From Eupeodes corollae (Eukaryota; Arthropoda; Insecta; Diptera; Syrphidae), in assembly GCF_945859685.1 (NCBI RefSeq), contig NC_079148.1:34049946-34113945 (forward strand): a DNA stretch of 64,000 nucleotides. Reading direction: 5' to 3'. Under the pieces are notes generated by a model, which made no database searches, was not told where the DNA came from, and was given only the letters and a program-made list of their open reading frames with translations. How positions within the stretch are numbered: the first letter of the stretch is position 1; each line of letters begins with the position of its first letter. Below are positions 45,867 through 58,679 of the stretch, piece by piece. The position numbers and the translations under genes are program-made.

Positions 45867-46959
45867 TTTATTTTGCACAAAAAATACAAATGGACACAAT
45901 TTTTTTTTTAAAATTAAATGAAATTTAAATCATTTATTCTCCGCACCGCGATCACAAATAAAATAAAAACTTGTACTCACGTAACGACTCGAAATTGCAA
46001 ACTAAATGAAAACCAGGTCTACAGAGGCATTTGGTTACCTTGGCGGATTACAAGTGTGCCATTCCATACGATATACCAACAAAAAGTTAATAGCACTTTG
46101 AGTAGTTAACTTTTAGTTTAACTCGTATATTTTGTTGATCAAGTTGAAGAAATCCAACAAATTGGAGTGATGGTAAATTTAAGCTTTTAAAGCCCGCCAT
46201 GCGATGTCGACTTGTACACAAAACAGATACACACATTTTTTGGTCGAAAAGTCTTAAAGTCGAGTACGATTTATTGAATTGATGAATTCGTAATTCATGA
46301 AACCGAGACGCTATCACCATTACCACCGTCGCCGACGATAAAGCCATCAATAGATGTTGTATCTTCTTCTAGTGTATCATAAAAAAGTCATTATCATTAT
46401 AATTAAGATCTTCTCTTAGCTCTTTGATACTTTTTTTTATTTTGTTTCAAGTTGCACATTCTTTTTTTTCGGTTGATACAATCTAAAATGAAAGCGAAAT
46501 GAAAGCTTATATTAGGCTTTGTATTCAGATTAAGCCAAGATTTTTCAATGTGAATGGCTTTTTAAAAGAATGCTGTGCGGGCTATGGCTGGGCTATGGGG
46601 CGTATGACTAACACATAATTGGGCTATTTAAGTATGCTATTATACATTAAATGCCCTAAAGAGTTTTATTATTATGTATCTGTATTTTCATTATTTGTGT
46701 ATGTCGAAAGATCCAAAGAATTTGGATACACTGAAAAGAAATCTTCGAGATTTGGAGATTTTTGTCTTTGTTTCCAATCAACGAATAACGTCAGATTTCT
46801 GAGATACAACCTTTGATAGCTCGAAAAAACGTATATTAGGTTTTTTGAGGCAATTTAAATTCGTGAAGCAGTTGTTTTTAAGTAACACTTGTTTGATTTT
46901 TGAGATCTACAATTCCTTACTTCAATAGTTAGTTTAAGTATTTTGGATCGCATAATCAT
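45867..46959. other. Upstream side of the small gene; otherwise unassigned
   Basis: The promoter of the - strand gene should lie at the left end. Frames 46087-46350 (-) and 46619-46816 (+) carry no recognisable motif and no splice support. Confidence 0.45.
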
Positions 46960-47100
46960 CGCATACAAATTGTTAAAGCCCACTACAAAAATAGTGATTC
47001 TTCCTTAGCCATAACTACGAAAGCAATTGTGCAAAATTGTGAAAAAAATTGAAGAGACTGGATTGTTGATTTTAAAATTCACTGTGTGTTTTTGGCACCG
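46960..47100 (+). pseudogene. Small mariner N-terminal fragment
   Basis: Broken + strand frames read YKNSDSSLA, TTKAIVQN and KRDWIVD, similar to the N-terminal helix-turn-helix part of the mariner fragment at 41705-41765. Too short and decayed for more than a tentative call. Confidence 0.4.
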
Positions 47101-47312
47101 TCTTGCTTAAACAAATTATCAATAATGCCCATACATACCTTACTAAAAACATAACGTCCACCACCAACCTTCAGCGAAGAAGTCAATTGCATTAATCAAT
47201 GACTTTAACATCATGAAGAATACACCATACAATTATTTTATGTGGATAAATTGCGGTTTTCTGCATTAAAGCTTTAAAGCTGCTTAAGTTTAGCGAAAAG
47301 ATATACAAAAAA

Positions 47313-48546
47313 GGCGGGGATGCGACCCACACTGATAACTTCCCATCCCGTCTGTCGATTTGTCTTGCTTAAAAGTTTGTCTATATGTACTTGTATCAAT
47401 TTTTACCAAATTTGCGTACTATTTTTTGTAGATTTTATTTTTTATGACAAAACGGACTGTTGGATTTTTATATAAAAATTACTGAATATCGAAAACAAAA
47501 TTTTCTTTGAAATAAAATAAGTTTAAAGCCAATATTTTTAATTTTTAAAAAGCTATTTGAGTCGAAAGTAAATTTTTACAAAGTTTTAGTATTGTTTTTT
47601 TTTTAGAGTTTTATTTTTGTAAAAAAAACTGTCAATTCGATTTTTTTCAACATTTTGAAGAATGTTGAAAACAATATTTCTTATAAGATAAAATTAGTTT
47701 GAAGCCAATATTTCAAATTTTTTAAAAGATATTTAAGTTGAAAATCAATGTTTACCAACTTTTGTTAAATTTTTTTTTGGTTTTTAATTTTTTGTACAAA
47801 AACTGTCAATTCGTTTTTTTTTTTAATTTTACTGAATGTTAACGACAATATTTTTTGAAAGAAAAAAGTAGTTTAAAGCCAATATCTACAATTTTTAAAA
47901 AGATATTTGTGTCGAAAATCAATTTTTACCAACTTTTATACATTTTTTTAGGTTTTTATTTTTTGTAAAAAAAACTGTCAATTCGATTTTCTCAAAATTT
48001 TATCAGATGTCAAAAATATTATTCTTCGTTGCACAAAAATTTTTTGGAGATGAAATCATATTTTGGTCTTAAAATTTTGCAGGTGACACATTTTTTCAGT
48101 TTTTTTGATTTATAAAAAAACCGTTAAATGGAATTTTTACAAAAAATGTACTTGTTTGGTATCACGTTACAGTTTATTATATCAAATTTAATTCAAGTCT
48201 CTAGCGTTCGTAAGATATTTAGGTTTAACCAAAATTTTCACCTTTTTTCTAACTGCTATGGTAAAAAAAACACCCACGCAATTTTCTTAAGAGCCCTTTC
48301 TGCATCTTTCTGCCTTATTATCTTTATAACAAAATTTATTTGAAATCGATATCTCTTCTGGTTCTTGAGCTATGGACAAGGAAAAAAACGTCGCGAACGT
48401 ACGGACGTTCGAACGTACGCACACGCACCCACAGACATTTTTCTAAAAATCTTTTATTTCGACTCTAGGGACCTTGAAACGTCGAGAAATGTGAAAATGT
48501 TCAAGTTGACAAATCGGACCCATTACAATAACTTCCTATTTGAAGT
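47313..48546 (-). repeat. Copy 6 of the 172-bp-unit repeat
   Basis: It starts GGCGGGGATGCGACCCACAC and runs through about three AT-rich units, the AACCGTTAAATGG block, ATCTCTTCTGGTTCTTGAGC, a short CGTACG tract near 48395-48420, and the end ACTTCCTATTTGAAGTTA. Reverse orientation relative to copies 3-5. Complete at both ends. Confidence 0.9.
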
Positions 48547-50232
48547 TAAAAACAATCTAATAGAAAAATTATGACATGAGATTGCAATTCAGTGCAGCAA
48601 ATACATTTAGAAAAGTACACACAACACTAGACATTAGAGAAAAAAAACTTAATTTTGTTTACCAGTGCTATTTAATGGGTAACATTTTAATCAAAACATT
48701 AATGCATGGAATTCGAAGTAATTTATATTTGAAAACACAAGTTCGTTAAACCCGATTTTCCATACGTCAAAAACATGCATTACGACGAAAACTGTTAAAT
48801 ATTCTCTCTGAAATTTTTTAATTTTTACTACAAGTTGATTGAATAGGGATAGAACGCAAGCCTCTAGGATGATAGTCCTACGTACAATCCATCATGATAC
48901 CTTATGTTGACGAAAATCCAGTTTTGTCAATTGCGCAATCTTTGAAATACACCGTATTTTGCAAAAGGATCTTTTTAAAGCTTATTTAACAAAAGAACTC
49001 AAGATTCACCATCAGAAATCGCCAGAAAAGCTGTGTCTTTTTCTGGTGAATTATCCTATTTGTGGCTCGGATAATCCAATCCTTTCAATCCTCAGCGTGT
49101 TACACGCGTGTTACGTGTATACTAGCAAAAACAATTTTAATTTTTTTAATTATTTATGTAAAGTTCTATTAAACTGGCAACTGTTGTTAATATCATGCTA
49201 AACATTTCAAATAAACACCATTTTATGTTTTTGACTGTATGATTTGACATTGACAGTTTGTCATTGTTTAAGGGAGCGTTCACACTGAATGCTTCGAATA
49301 TTCCAAGTCCCTATTTAAATTTGAAAATCATAGCATTATCAGAGAAAATTGTATCTTTTGAAATAAAAATTCAAGAAACCGTTTGTTTACACAACAAAAC
49401 TAAAAAAGAAACTACGGTAAAACAAAATTCGATACATTTTCGTGACTACGAACGAAAACATAAGAAAAGAAACAATCAACATGCAAAATAAGAGAACTAT
49501 AGTATAAAGTAGAAAAGTGAAACTATTTCCAAATAGTTATGCACATGCAACAGAATAACAAACCGTATAGAGTTAGTATTCATATTGCATTTGCTTTAGA
49601 ATAAAATGTTTGAGAAACTTTTTGATTTTGTAAAATTTCGCATGATCATATATCAACTATTGCTATAGACAGCATTCCACAACATTTCAACAAAACTCAA
49701 ACACATCGCCCGCGTTGCAACAGCCTCCCTCTAACTCTTTTATGATCAGCGACGGCCGCGCAAATTATCTCGCGTTAAACAAAAAAATTGGTACACTACC
49801 TAATCGTGACGTGTTGTAGCTGTGCTCATTGCGCGCACAAAGTACCTACCTATATTTTCAACTTACAAAGCTTTGAAAACAATAACAGACCCACTCACTT
49901 CAGCTCAGCTTCAGCCTCACCTTACTTACCAGAGAACCAGATTAGATCACAATTACAATATTATTGCAATACTGACTGACTGTGGCTGACTTCAGTACAA
50001 AGTTTAAAACTTTCAGTTTCATTTGAGCAACGAAATGGAACAATTTCCCGGTTTTATAGTTGAGCGCGGAGTCGCCTTCGACAAGCGACAAGCGACAACG
50101 ACAACCTTCAGACTGGAAAACTTGATCATAACATAAAACAACTGTTAGATGAAAATATCTTTCTTAAAATATGACACTTGAGTGGGGGCTATAAGAGTAT
50201 AACTTGTTAAAGGAGTAAGTTATTTCTGTGCA
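48547..50232. other. Unassigned; the right part may be a promoter region
   Basis: 48547-49650 is AT-rich with no motif. From about 49690 to 50110 the base composition becomes more mixed, with CG-containing words (GACGGCCGCG, TTGAGCGCGGAGTCGCC), unlike the surroundings. It immediately precedes the candidate exon at 50233. No core promoter was identified. Confidence 0.35.
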
Positions 50233-50268
50233 ATGGAATCTGAAGGCAAACAATGCAGAATTTGTCAG
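50233..50268 (+). CDS. Candidate first coding exon with a CxxC start; rest of gene not found
   Basis: An ATG at 50233 opens MESEGKQCRICQ, directly followed by GTTTGT, a possible weak splice donor (CAG|GTTTGT). A CxxC pair within the first ten residues after a short acidic start is how many insect ZAD zinc-finger proteins begin, and CRIC also occurs in RING-variant proteins. I find no downstream exon in the window to join to it, so this is only a candidate; the ATG may be chance. Confidence 0.2.
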
Positions 50269-50454
50269 GTTTGTAATGGCTAAGTTGTAAATTGTTATGC
50301 AAAGTATTTATGTTATGTAGCAGTTTGTATTTAAATAAACATAAACCTAAAAGAAACAAAATATATTATTTTATTTAAATATATTATCCAGATATGTAAA
50401 CTTCTTAAATATTTCAGGATTATAGTCCCTTGAAATATATATCAATGTGTATTA

Positions 50455-50842
50455 TAAAGGGTTTCTTTTTGAAAGTATAGAACTATGAAATGGAAATAAA
50501 TTGACATAAAGTTTGCTTTATTCAAAAGAAAATCTTCTGGCGATATAATTTAACTGTGATTTCTGGCATATGGCCGTCACGACTAGATCGAAGGTAGTCC
50601 TATTTGGAAGTCCAATTTTCAATGACTTTTTCTAACATTTGGGGTCAAATTTATATCGGCAACAACGTGACGAATGTTGTGCTCCAAGTGGTTATGTGAC
50701 TTCACATATCCTCACAGAAAATAGTCAAGCATCATTAAATCTAACTTCCTAGAGCCCAAATCAAGGGTCGTGGTTACCAAACGTTACAATCCGTGTGACA
50801 TGTTGCGCCGCGCCGTCTTGTTGAAACCGCAGCTCCTTTCTC
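50455..50842 (-). pseudogene. Mariner-type transposase C-terminal fragment
   Basis: On the - strand from 50842, LRFQQDGAAQHV (second catalytic Asp) is followed after a gap by decayed DLGSRKLDLMMLDYFL, GYVKSHNHLEHNIRHVVAD and a short tail to the element end. TATAAAGGGTTTCTTTTTG on the + strand, near 50455, is likely the terminal repeat; the other terminus is missing. Inactive. Confidence 0.7.
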
Positions 50843-50879
50843 AAATCAATTTCAAAATATCATAACGCCTATATTACTT

Positions 50880-51935
50880 ATTGTCTTATCGCCTAAAATA
50901 TGTGAAGTGTTTCAACATTTGGGCATTCTGACAACATGTTTGTTTATTTTGGGCACTAAGACGATTTGAGTTTAAAATTGTATTAATTAAATAAAATATT
51001 ATATCGCTCAAAGACGTCAATAGATTGGGTGGTGCAACAGTCCGTTGAGAACTAGGGCCTCGTGACATACAGCTCTCAACCACTGATGTGTGCCAGTAAT
51101 GTTGTGAGGAATGGAGGGGACCTACAGTTTATACGCCGAATCCAAAAGGCTTATTTGAAAAAGTACTTTTTCATGACAAGAGTTACTCTTGGAGAATTTG
51201 TCAATTCCTCGTAGAGGCAGTACCCGTGAAAAGACCTTAAAATGGCATAGCCAGGGATCGAACCCAAGACCTCTGGCATGAAAGTCAAACGCACTAACCA
51301 TCATGCCACGGGTACTACGTCAATAGAGCGTAACATAAATATTTGGCCTTATTTCACTTTCAAAAAGCGAAATAAGGCCAATTTTTAAAGTGAAATCATA
51401 TATTCAGCCCAGACAAGGAGCGCAGATAGACAGCATGCCCCCCCCCTACACACCTCCCTGTTTATAAACGTCTCAAAGCCCAATTAATCAAAATGTTTGC
51501 AAAAAAAGAAATTTTGGGCGTTACGAAATTTAGAGTTAAATTGGGTGTTATGTTATGATATTTGTATGACGTTTCTCTTTTTGGGCTTTAAGTCATTTTA
51601 TGATTTCGGTTATATGTCGTTTGGTGATAAGACATATGTACATACATACGAAACGTTAGAAATCATAATGATCATTAAGCCCAAAACAAATGTCACAAAG
51701 CGCAACCTCTATGTCATAAAACCCAATATAAAAATTAAAAATTCTCTTTGGCAAAATGACAACCAAAAATGTGGGTGTTTTTTATTTGAAATTTGTTTGG
51801 GCGTTACGATATATGCTTTGGAATTTTTATCGATTTATTTGTATTTTTTGGGCTTTGTGACCAATATTGGACATTATGGCATTTTAGAATTTGTGTGTTA
51901 TAGTTTTGGCACAAAAGATTAACGCCAATTTTAAC
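50880..51935. repeat. Unclassified element marked by many TTTGGGC / GCCCAAA words, with a SINE nested in it
   Basis: The word TTTGGGC, its complement or a one-base variant recurs about ten times in both orientations (near 50918, 50946, 51474, 51511, 51581, 51676, 51797, 51847), often as TTTGGGCGTTACGA or TTTGGGCTTTGTGA. A perfect 13-bp hairpin (TTGGCCTTATTTC / GAAATAAGGCCAA) lies at 51343-51381. The 142-residue open frame at 51497-51922 contains these words and looks like a by-product. A SINE with its own target duplication is inserted at 51025-51316. Boundaries and class are unknown. Confidence 0.4.
51025..51316 (-). repeat. tRNA-derived SINE, second complete copy with target-site duplication
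   Basis: The 11-bp duplication ACGTCAATAGA flanks it at 51014-51024 and 51317-51327. On the - strand it starts GTACCCGTGGCATGATGGTT, has the B box GGGTTCGATCCC near 51255, the body word CTTGTCATGAAAAAG, and ends TGTTGCACCACCCAA. Same family and structure as 28878-29190. Confidence 0.9.
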
Positions 51936-52417
51936 AATTTAAGTGCGTTTTTGAAGTTTGAATGGAAAAATTATGGAGGGGCCAGTTACAGATATCATTG
52001 GTTTTCATCATTGAAAATATTCATTAGACATTTTTTCACAGGTTGGTTAAAGCTGTCATAGAACACAAACTTTCTGATTGCAATAAATCATTTGAGATTA
52101 GAGTTGAGATCATTGAACAGGGAACGCTTTTAGTGAAACAATTCTGTTCCGAAATGTAAAATCATCTGTTCATTGAAAACCATTTCATCATTGAAAAATT
52201 AAAAATGAACTAAGAGAAAATGTCCGGCTTAAATAAAGTATTTTTTTACTAAAAATATCATACGACTCATTACCTTTATTTCAATACCAAAAATAACAAA
52301 GTTAACTCTATTAATCGCAGTTTGCAGTTTATAGTTTATTCAGTTAAACCCATCAGTAAAATGTTTGTTTTACATACATTTTTGAACATGATAGAGCTTT
52401 AATTTCAGAATAAAAAA
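51936..52417. other. Unassigned AT-rich spacer
   Basis: No gene. Around 52000-52200 ATTGAAAA/TTCATTGA words recur (CATTGAAAATATTCATT, GTTCATTGAAAACCATTTC), possibly a short degenerate repeat. Confidence 0.4.
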
Positions 52418-53655
52418 GAGGCTGGGATGCGACCCACACTGATAACTTCCCATCCCGTCTGTCGATTTGTCTTGCTTAAAAGTTTGTCTATATGTACTCG
52501 TATCAATTTTTAGATTTTATTTTTTATGAAAAAACGGATTGTAGGATTATTATATAAAAATTACTGAATATTGAAAACAATAATTTCTGTGAAATAAAAT
52601 AAGTTTGAAGCCAATATTTTTATTTTTTGAAAAGCTATTTGAGCCGAAAGTAAATTTTTACCAAGTTTTACTATTGTTTTTTTTTTAGAGTTTTATTTTT
52701 TGCAAAAAAACTGTCAATTCGAGTTTTTTAAAAATTTTACAAAATGTTGAAAACAATATTTTTTATAAAAAAAATTAGTTAGAAGCTATTATCTCAAAGT
52801 TTTCAAAAGATATTTGAGTCGAAAATCATTTTTTAACAAGTTTTGTTAATTTTTGTGTAGGTTTTTATTTTTTGTAAAAAAACTGTCAATTCGACTTTTC
52901 TCAAAATTTTTTCAAAATGTTGAAAACAATATTTCTTAAAAGATAGATAAGATAGAATAAGATTGAAGCCTAAATTTTAAGTTTTTGAAAAGATATTTGA
53001 ATCGATATTCAATTTTTACGAACTTTGAGTAATGCTTTTTTAGATTTTTATTTTTTATAAAAAAAAACTGTCAATTCGATTTTTCTCAAAATTTTATTTA
53101 ATGTCAAAAACATTATTCTTCCTTACACAAAATTGTTTTAGAGATGAAATCATATTTCAGTCGTAAAATTTTGGAGATGACAATTTTTTTTTTTTCAGTT
53201 TAATTGATTTATAAAAAAAACCGTTAAGTTGATTTTTTTTCAAAAGATATACCTGTTTGGTATCACGTTACAGTATGTTATATAAAATTTAATTCAAGTC
53301 TCTAGCGTTTTTGGTTCGTAAGATATTTAGGGTTAACCAAAATTTTCACCTTTTTTTCAAAATGCTATGGTAAAAAAACCACGCACGCAATTTTCTTGAG
53401 AGCCCTTTCTGCATCTTTCTGCCTTATTATCTGTATAACAAAATTTATTTGAAATTGATATCTCTTCTGGTTCTTGAGCTATGGACAAGGAAAAAAACGT
53501 CGCGAATGTACGGACGTACGAACGTACGTACACACGCAAGAACAGACATCTTTCTAAAATTCTTTTATTTCGACTCTAGGGACCTTGAAACGTCGAGAAA
53601 TGTCAAAATTTTCAATTTGACAAATCGGACCAATTACAACAACTTCCTATGGGAT
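52418..53655 (-). repeat. Copy 7 of the 172-bp-unit repeat
   Basis: It starts GAGGCTGGGATGCGACCC and holds about three to four AT-rich units. The AACCGTTAAGTTG block and ATCTCTTCTGGTTCTTGAGC follow, then a short CGTACG tract near 53510-53530 and the end ACTTCCTATGGGATT. Same orientation as copies 1, 2 and 6. Complete at both ends. Confidence 0.9.
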
Positions 53656-56600
53656 TTTAAAAATGAATGCAATACGATGTTAAGTATTTTTTTCAAAAAT
53701 AAAAAAATTATTTCGTAAATACGTTTCAAGAATTTAAATCATGAAATTTAATTTTTACTGAAGGTCTGACTTAATAAAATTCCACTTCGTTTTACTGATG
53801 GCGTTCAATTTTGTACTGTTCAGATAATAGCTATAATTTAATGATTTAAATTTCATGATTGCTATCAGTAAACCATTTCAGATTCTAGTTGTTTCAATTG
53901 TTACGGATGGGTTTAACTGATAGCTACTACCCGGCCCCTAACTGACATTTTTTACTTTTCATATGCCAAAAGATTACAGCTTTTATTGTGAGAGCTGCGG
54001 AGCTATAGAGCTATGTATACCTTCTAGAGAGTTATTTAAAAAAATTCTTCAACAATTACAATTTTTTTTAAGTAGGTTAAGTTTAATTAGAAGAGCCTAA
54101 GTCTAAGTACTGAGATTTAAGTTTTCAAATTAAAATTTAAAAAAACTTAAGACATTCTTACCCATGAATTATTCTGGTCTGTCTCTGTTATGCTTTAATC
54201 ATTGAGTACGCACTTCAGCCTGAAAATGTTTGTTCAGTAATTCTACTTCACAAATAACTTGGTACTTAATTAAATCCGCTAAAATATTGACAGTTTCAAG
54301 TATCAGTATCACAGTACTAAATTTGAAGTACAAGTACGGTTACTTACATATGTTTTAGCTCTGTGAGCTTTTCCCTTCATTTTCATAAACAATAAAACAA
54401 TTTCCAATCATTGTTTAAGTATACATTTATTGCATTGTTTCTGCCTTCTGTGCTTACACAATAGTTTAACAAACACCATATTTCCATCTTTTCCTTGCTT
54501 CTTTTTTCTTTATAATATTACTTTTCTTATATTGTATACTTTTATGAAAAAAAGCATAAAAATAAAATATTAATCAAACTTAATGTTTGTTTCAATTCAC
54601 TACTACATAGTTTATCCATTTAGTTTAATTGTTTTTTTGTTTAAATATTTTTTGTTTATGTAATTTATATTTCAAAGTTTTTTGTTTTAATTTAAGTTTT
54701 TGTTGTATTTAAATTTTTTATTTTAAGTATATGTACGCTCAATATACATTTTGGTTATGTATACATATATAAATTTTTTTTCCTCATATATATATATTTT
54801 TGTTTTTTTTTATTTTATTTATTTTTCTTTAACAAACTATTTACACATTTATAAAAACTTATGTTGAAAATATTAACAAAAACAACATAAACTTCTACAT
54901 GTTAACTTTTATACTCAAACAATTCCACTTCACGTTTCATATTTTGTGTTTGTGCCTTAAAATTTTGTTTCTTGTTTTTCTTAAATATTGTTTTGAAATT
55001 TTATTTTAAATTGGTTTTATTATTCATGCTTTTTGTTGTTCACTTTTGGTTGAAGTTCTTTTTTTGAAGTTTAATTATATTTATTTTTCATTGGGCAGTG
55101 TTTTTGTTTATTTTTTTTACAATTATGTTTAAAAATTTAAATTGTTAATTTTGGTTTTTCAAATTTAATTCCGTTTAAAGCATTTTATTGTTTGTTTTTT
55201 TTTTTTTATATTTATGTTTTACTTTATTTTTATTTAAAATTTCACATTTATAATAAATATATATTATCTATATCTCCTTTTGATAAAAATAAAATTTTTA
55301 CCTACAGTAAATTTGAAAATAATTTCTTTTAACTACACATATTTCTTTTTGTAACAAAAACTTAAAAAACATTATAATAATTACTAGTTCGCATAAAAAT
55401 ATACTCATATTAATAAAAAAGTGTTTTTTTTTTATTTTTATATCTTTATAATGTTTTGTTTTTATTTGTATAACAAATTAGTGTGTTATTTGCACTAAAA
55501 AATAAGCGTTTTATCTTCTTTCTTATAACTTTGTTTATAATTGAAATTTATAAATGTTTAACTTTTTCTTGTGTTTTTTTTTTGTGTTTTGTTTTTCAAA
55601 TTAAGATTAAATAAAAATAAAGCAAATGAAAATAAAATACAACATAGCAACTAAATTTATAATTAAAGTTTTAGTTTGTATCTAACATTTGTTTTTGAAA
55701 ACTAAGCTTACATTCGATATAATAGGGGGAGATAGAGAGAGGACACAAATACCAACGTAACATTTAACATTTAATGTTTTTTTTTTATTTTATGTTTATT
55801 TTATTCGTATTAATTATTTGTTTGTATTTAATTGTATTCTAATTATTATTTTGACTTTATTGTTCTCTTATCGAGAACAATATTATCGAGTTTTGTTTTT
55901 TTTTTCTTATACTCGTGGGATTTAGATTTATATATATTTAACTCTACACACATAATTAGTATATTTTGTTTTAAATATTTATATTTATGTTGGCTTTGCT
56001 TAATTTGTTGTTGCTTTTATGTTGCGAAAGCAAAAATAAAATAATAATTTTGTTGTAGTTTTTTTTTTTGTTTCATTGGCAAGATTTGGATGTTTGAGAA
56101 GGTTAGGTTGAAGGATTTAAAGTAAGATGGTCTACCAATAGCAAGGAATCACTTTTTATTTATTAAAAACATTTATTGAAGAATTATGCATAAATGTGGT
56201 GAAAATTTACAAAATGGATAATGTTGTTAAAATAATAGTAGATTTCTGGTATATTTTTGGAAAATGTATGTGTAAGTAGACTCTCTATTTTACTTAATCC
56301 CTATAGAACTTATGAAGGTAGTCAATTATAAAAAAATCCCTTTTAATTCCTAAAATGCTTCAATTCAGTATCAATGTCTAAAGTACTATCAGTTCCTTTT
56401 GTAACTACCTAACATTAAAATGACAGCCCTGATCAGTACTTACTACAAAAACAGTTACCAGTCAATAATTTAAAAGTAGTAGTTTAAAGATACCAACAAC
56501 ATTTGTATGGTGCTAAATCAGTTTTGGAGCATTGGAATAGACCCTGTTTTTCACAGGGCCCCAAACGACAAAGTCAGAAAATTTGTCTTGCAAAACGGCG

Positions 56601-56896
56601 AATAGTGACTGCGTATGTCCTCCTGTTAAGGGATATAGGATTGGTAGTGAAAAAATTCAATTGAAAGCATCACAATCGATGGCTTCCGTTGATTTCTTAC
56701 ACGGTTTCTCTACACCGATATTCCGCAAGTTGTTTCATAATTTGTTGCAAGATGTCAAGTTACCGAGTTTTTTGTCGTTTCTTTTTGCCTTTTATAATCA
56801 TTTCGACAACTTCTTTGCAATAAGGTTTGTGTACAACTTCAAACCTGTACCGCCTACAAAATTGTCCCGAACATGATATCATAGCAGTAAAGTTAC
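53656..56896. other. T-skewed non-coding block, possible distal 3' UTR of Nmdar2 (minus strand)
   Basis: From about 54420 to 56080 the + strand is overwhelmingly T over A, with runs such as TTTTTTTATTTTATTTATTT and almost no G or C. No reading frame or repeat family is recognised. The same composition resumes at 58680-59460, immediately downstream of the Nmdar2 stop, so both could belong to one very long A-rich 3' UTR on the - strand. This is an inference from composition only. 56090-56896 is ordinary unassigned sequence, and the frame at 56583-56876 has no motif. Confidence 0.3.
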
Positions 56897-57404
56897 GGCT
56901 CCCGGAAATTACGCCAGAATTTGTTTTGGAAAAAACGCCAGAAAATGTTTTCTGCTTCAAATTGGAAAAAGAACCAGAATTTTTTGTGGAAAATAAGCCA
57001 GAAACATTGGAAATTGTGCCAGACAGAAATGGAAAAAAACCAGAAACCAAAATGGAAATTGGGCCAGAAAACCAATTGATATATTCTGGCCTAATTTCCT
57101 AATATCAATTTGGAAAAAAAGCCAAAAAATGTTTTGCATTTCAAAAGTCGCTACTTGGTCAATATTGCAGACATTTTATCACAACAGGAAAAAACAGCCC
57201 CTGACATGCAATTTTATTTCTGGCTTTTTCGCTTTTGTAAATGGAAAAAACGCCAGAAAATTTTTAGGAAAAAATGCCTGAAATTCCGAAATTTTGCCAG
57301 AAAAATTTGGGATTTTTTCCTAGGAAAAAAAGCCAGAATTATTTTGTATAAAGAATTTTCTGGCGTTTTTTCCAAAAAAAATTCTGGCGTAATTTCCGGG
57401 AGCC
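56897..57404. mobile_element. 508-bp MITE with about 50-bp TIRs and an 8-bp target duplication
   Basis: The ends are inverted repeats of roughly 50 bp with a few differences, both beginning GGCTCCCGGAAATTACGCCA. The 8-bp duplication AAAGTTAC lies at 56889-56896 and 57405-57412. The interior repeats GCCAGAAA and TTGGAAAAA words every 25-40 bp in both orientations, which makes spurious P-E-rich frames. An 8-bp duplication suggests hAT, Merlin or P-type ancestry; the GGCTCC ends do not settle it. No transposase. Confidence 0.85.
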
Positions 57405-57412
57405 AAAGTTAC

Positions 57413-58679
57413 CATTCAGCCAAGGAGAGCTACTATGCTAAATTAGAGGGACTTGCTGATCAAAAAGCTGATTTACATGATGATGCAAAAAACGTACTTA
57501 CTCCAGTTAATACATTCAAAGCCATTCACTTATTCAGTATAGTGAATGTTTTTATAATTTTATATTGATCAGCGTGACGTACTGCATTACAACAGAAAAA
57601 AACATGCCATATGTCAAAAGATGACAGTTGTTAAAAACGGAAAACCCTATAAAGTAAATAATTATTGTTAAATATCCTCTCAACTTGGTAAATGCCTTTA
57701 AAATATATTTCTTTTCAGAAACAAATTAAGTGTTTTCAATCCCGACAGTGCTTCAATTTCTTTTTAGGTATAAAAGAGTTTTACTTTATTACTTCACCAA
57801 CCTTAAGTGCTCTCAATTTTTCATGGACATTAATTCCTCTTTGAATTTTATTGAAATTAAAAGTACGTCGGTAAGAAAAAATAAATAATTTAAGGTAATC
57901 CTTAAGTACGACCGGAATCAAGGAGTTCAAGTGTTTTTGGGTTGTTGTTCACTTGAACTTAAGTATTTAATATACTTCATTACTATTTAGGGTGTTTGTA
58001 AGAATTTTAAAAAGTACGTATGCTCATATGGATTTAAGATTTTTCCTGGAGACTGAATACAAAAGTTAGGTATACAAAAAGTCTAACACAATTTTTGTAA
58101 AATAACCTTCTTAAAATTATAGAAAGGTAATTCCAGCGGACCACCTGCATAAGCTTTGTATAAACGTTTCATTGATTTGAACAAACTAAGGTATAAAACA
58201 TTTCAGCTTTCCAAAAAATGATGCTTCAAAAATAGAATTAAATGGGCATGGCAGTAGGTGAGTTTTACTTTAAAAAGATTCGAAAGCACTTTTCTGTTAA
58301 AAATTACCAACAATTATAGCATAAGACTTTCAAAAATTCCAGATCTTAAATGTATTTTTGGTCTTAATATAAAAATGGACTAATAATTTAAACGCAAATT
58401 GACAATCTTTGAGTCCAACACATACATTTTGAAGCAGGATCAATTAAAGTAAAAGTGCAATTAATTATTGAGCTTTAGAGTGGTAAATATTTACTTTACT
58501 TTGTAAATCATAAGTGTTAAATAATGTATGTTCCCTAGTAATCTTTGTAGATAGATAACTTTTCATTGAGACCATCAAACCCTTAAATAAAATCTACATA
58601 ATACATGAATATAAATAATTTTTAAGTTGGTATAATTACTTGTTCCTTTAGAGACTTGTGGGAAATTATTGGTGGTATT
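57413..58679. other. Unassigned AT-rich sequence
   Basis: Nothing recognisable. It separates the two T-skewed blocks. Confidence 0.45.

Noticed and set aside
51497..51922. 142-residue open frame
   Set aside because: Low-complexity composition, no family motif, and it contains the recurring TTTGGGC words of a repeat.
56583..57568. Open frames rich in P-E or aromatic residues around 56.6-57.6 kb
   Set aside because: Most lie inside the 508-bp MITE and follow its repeated words; the flanking frames have no motif or splice support.
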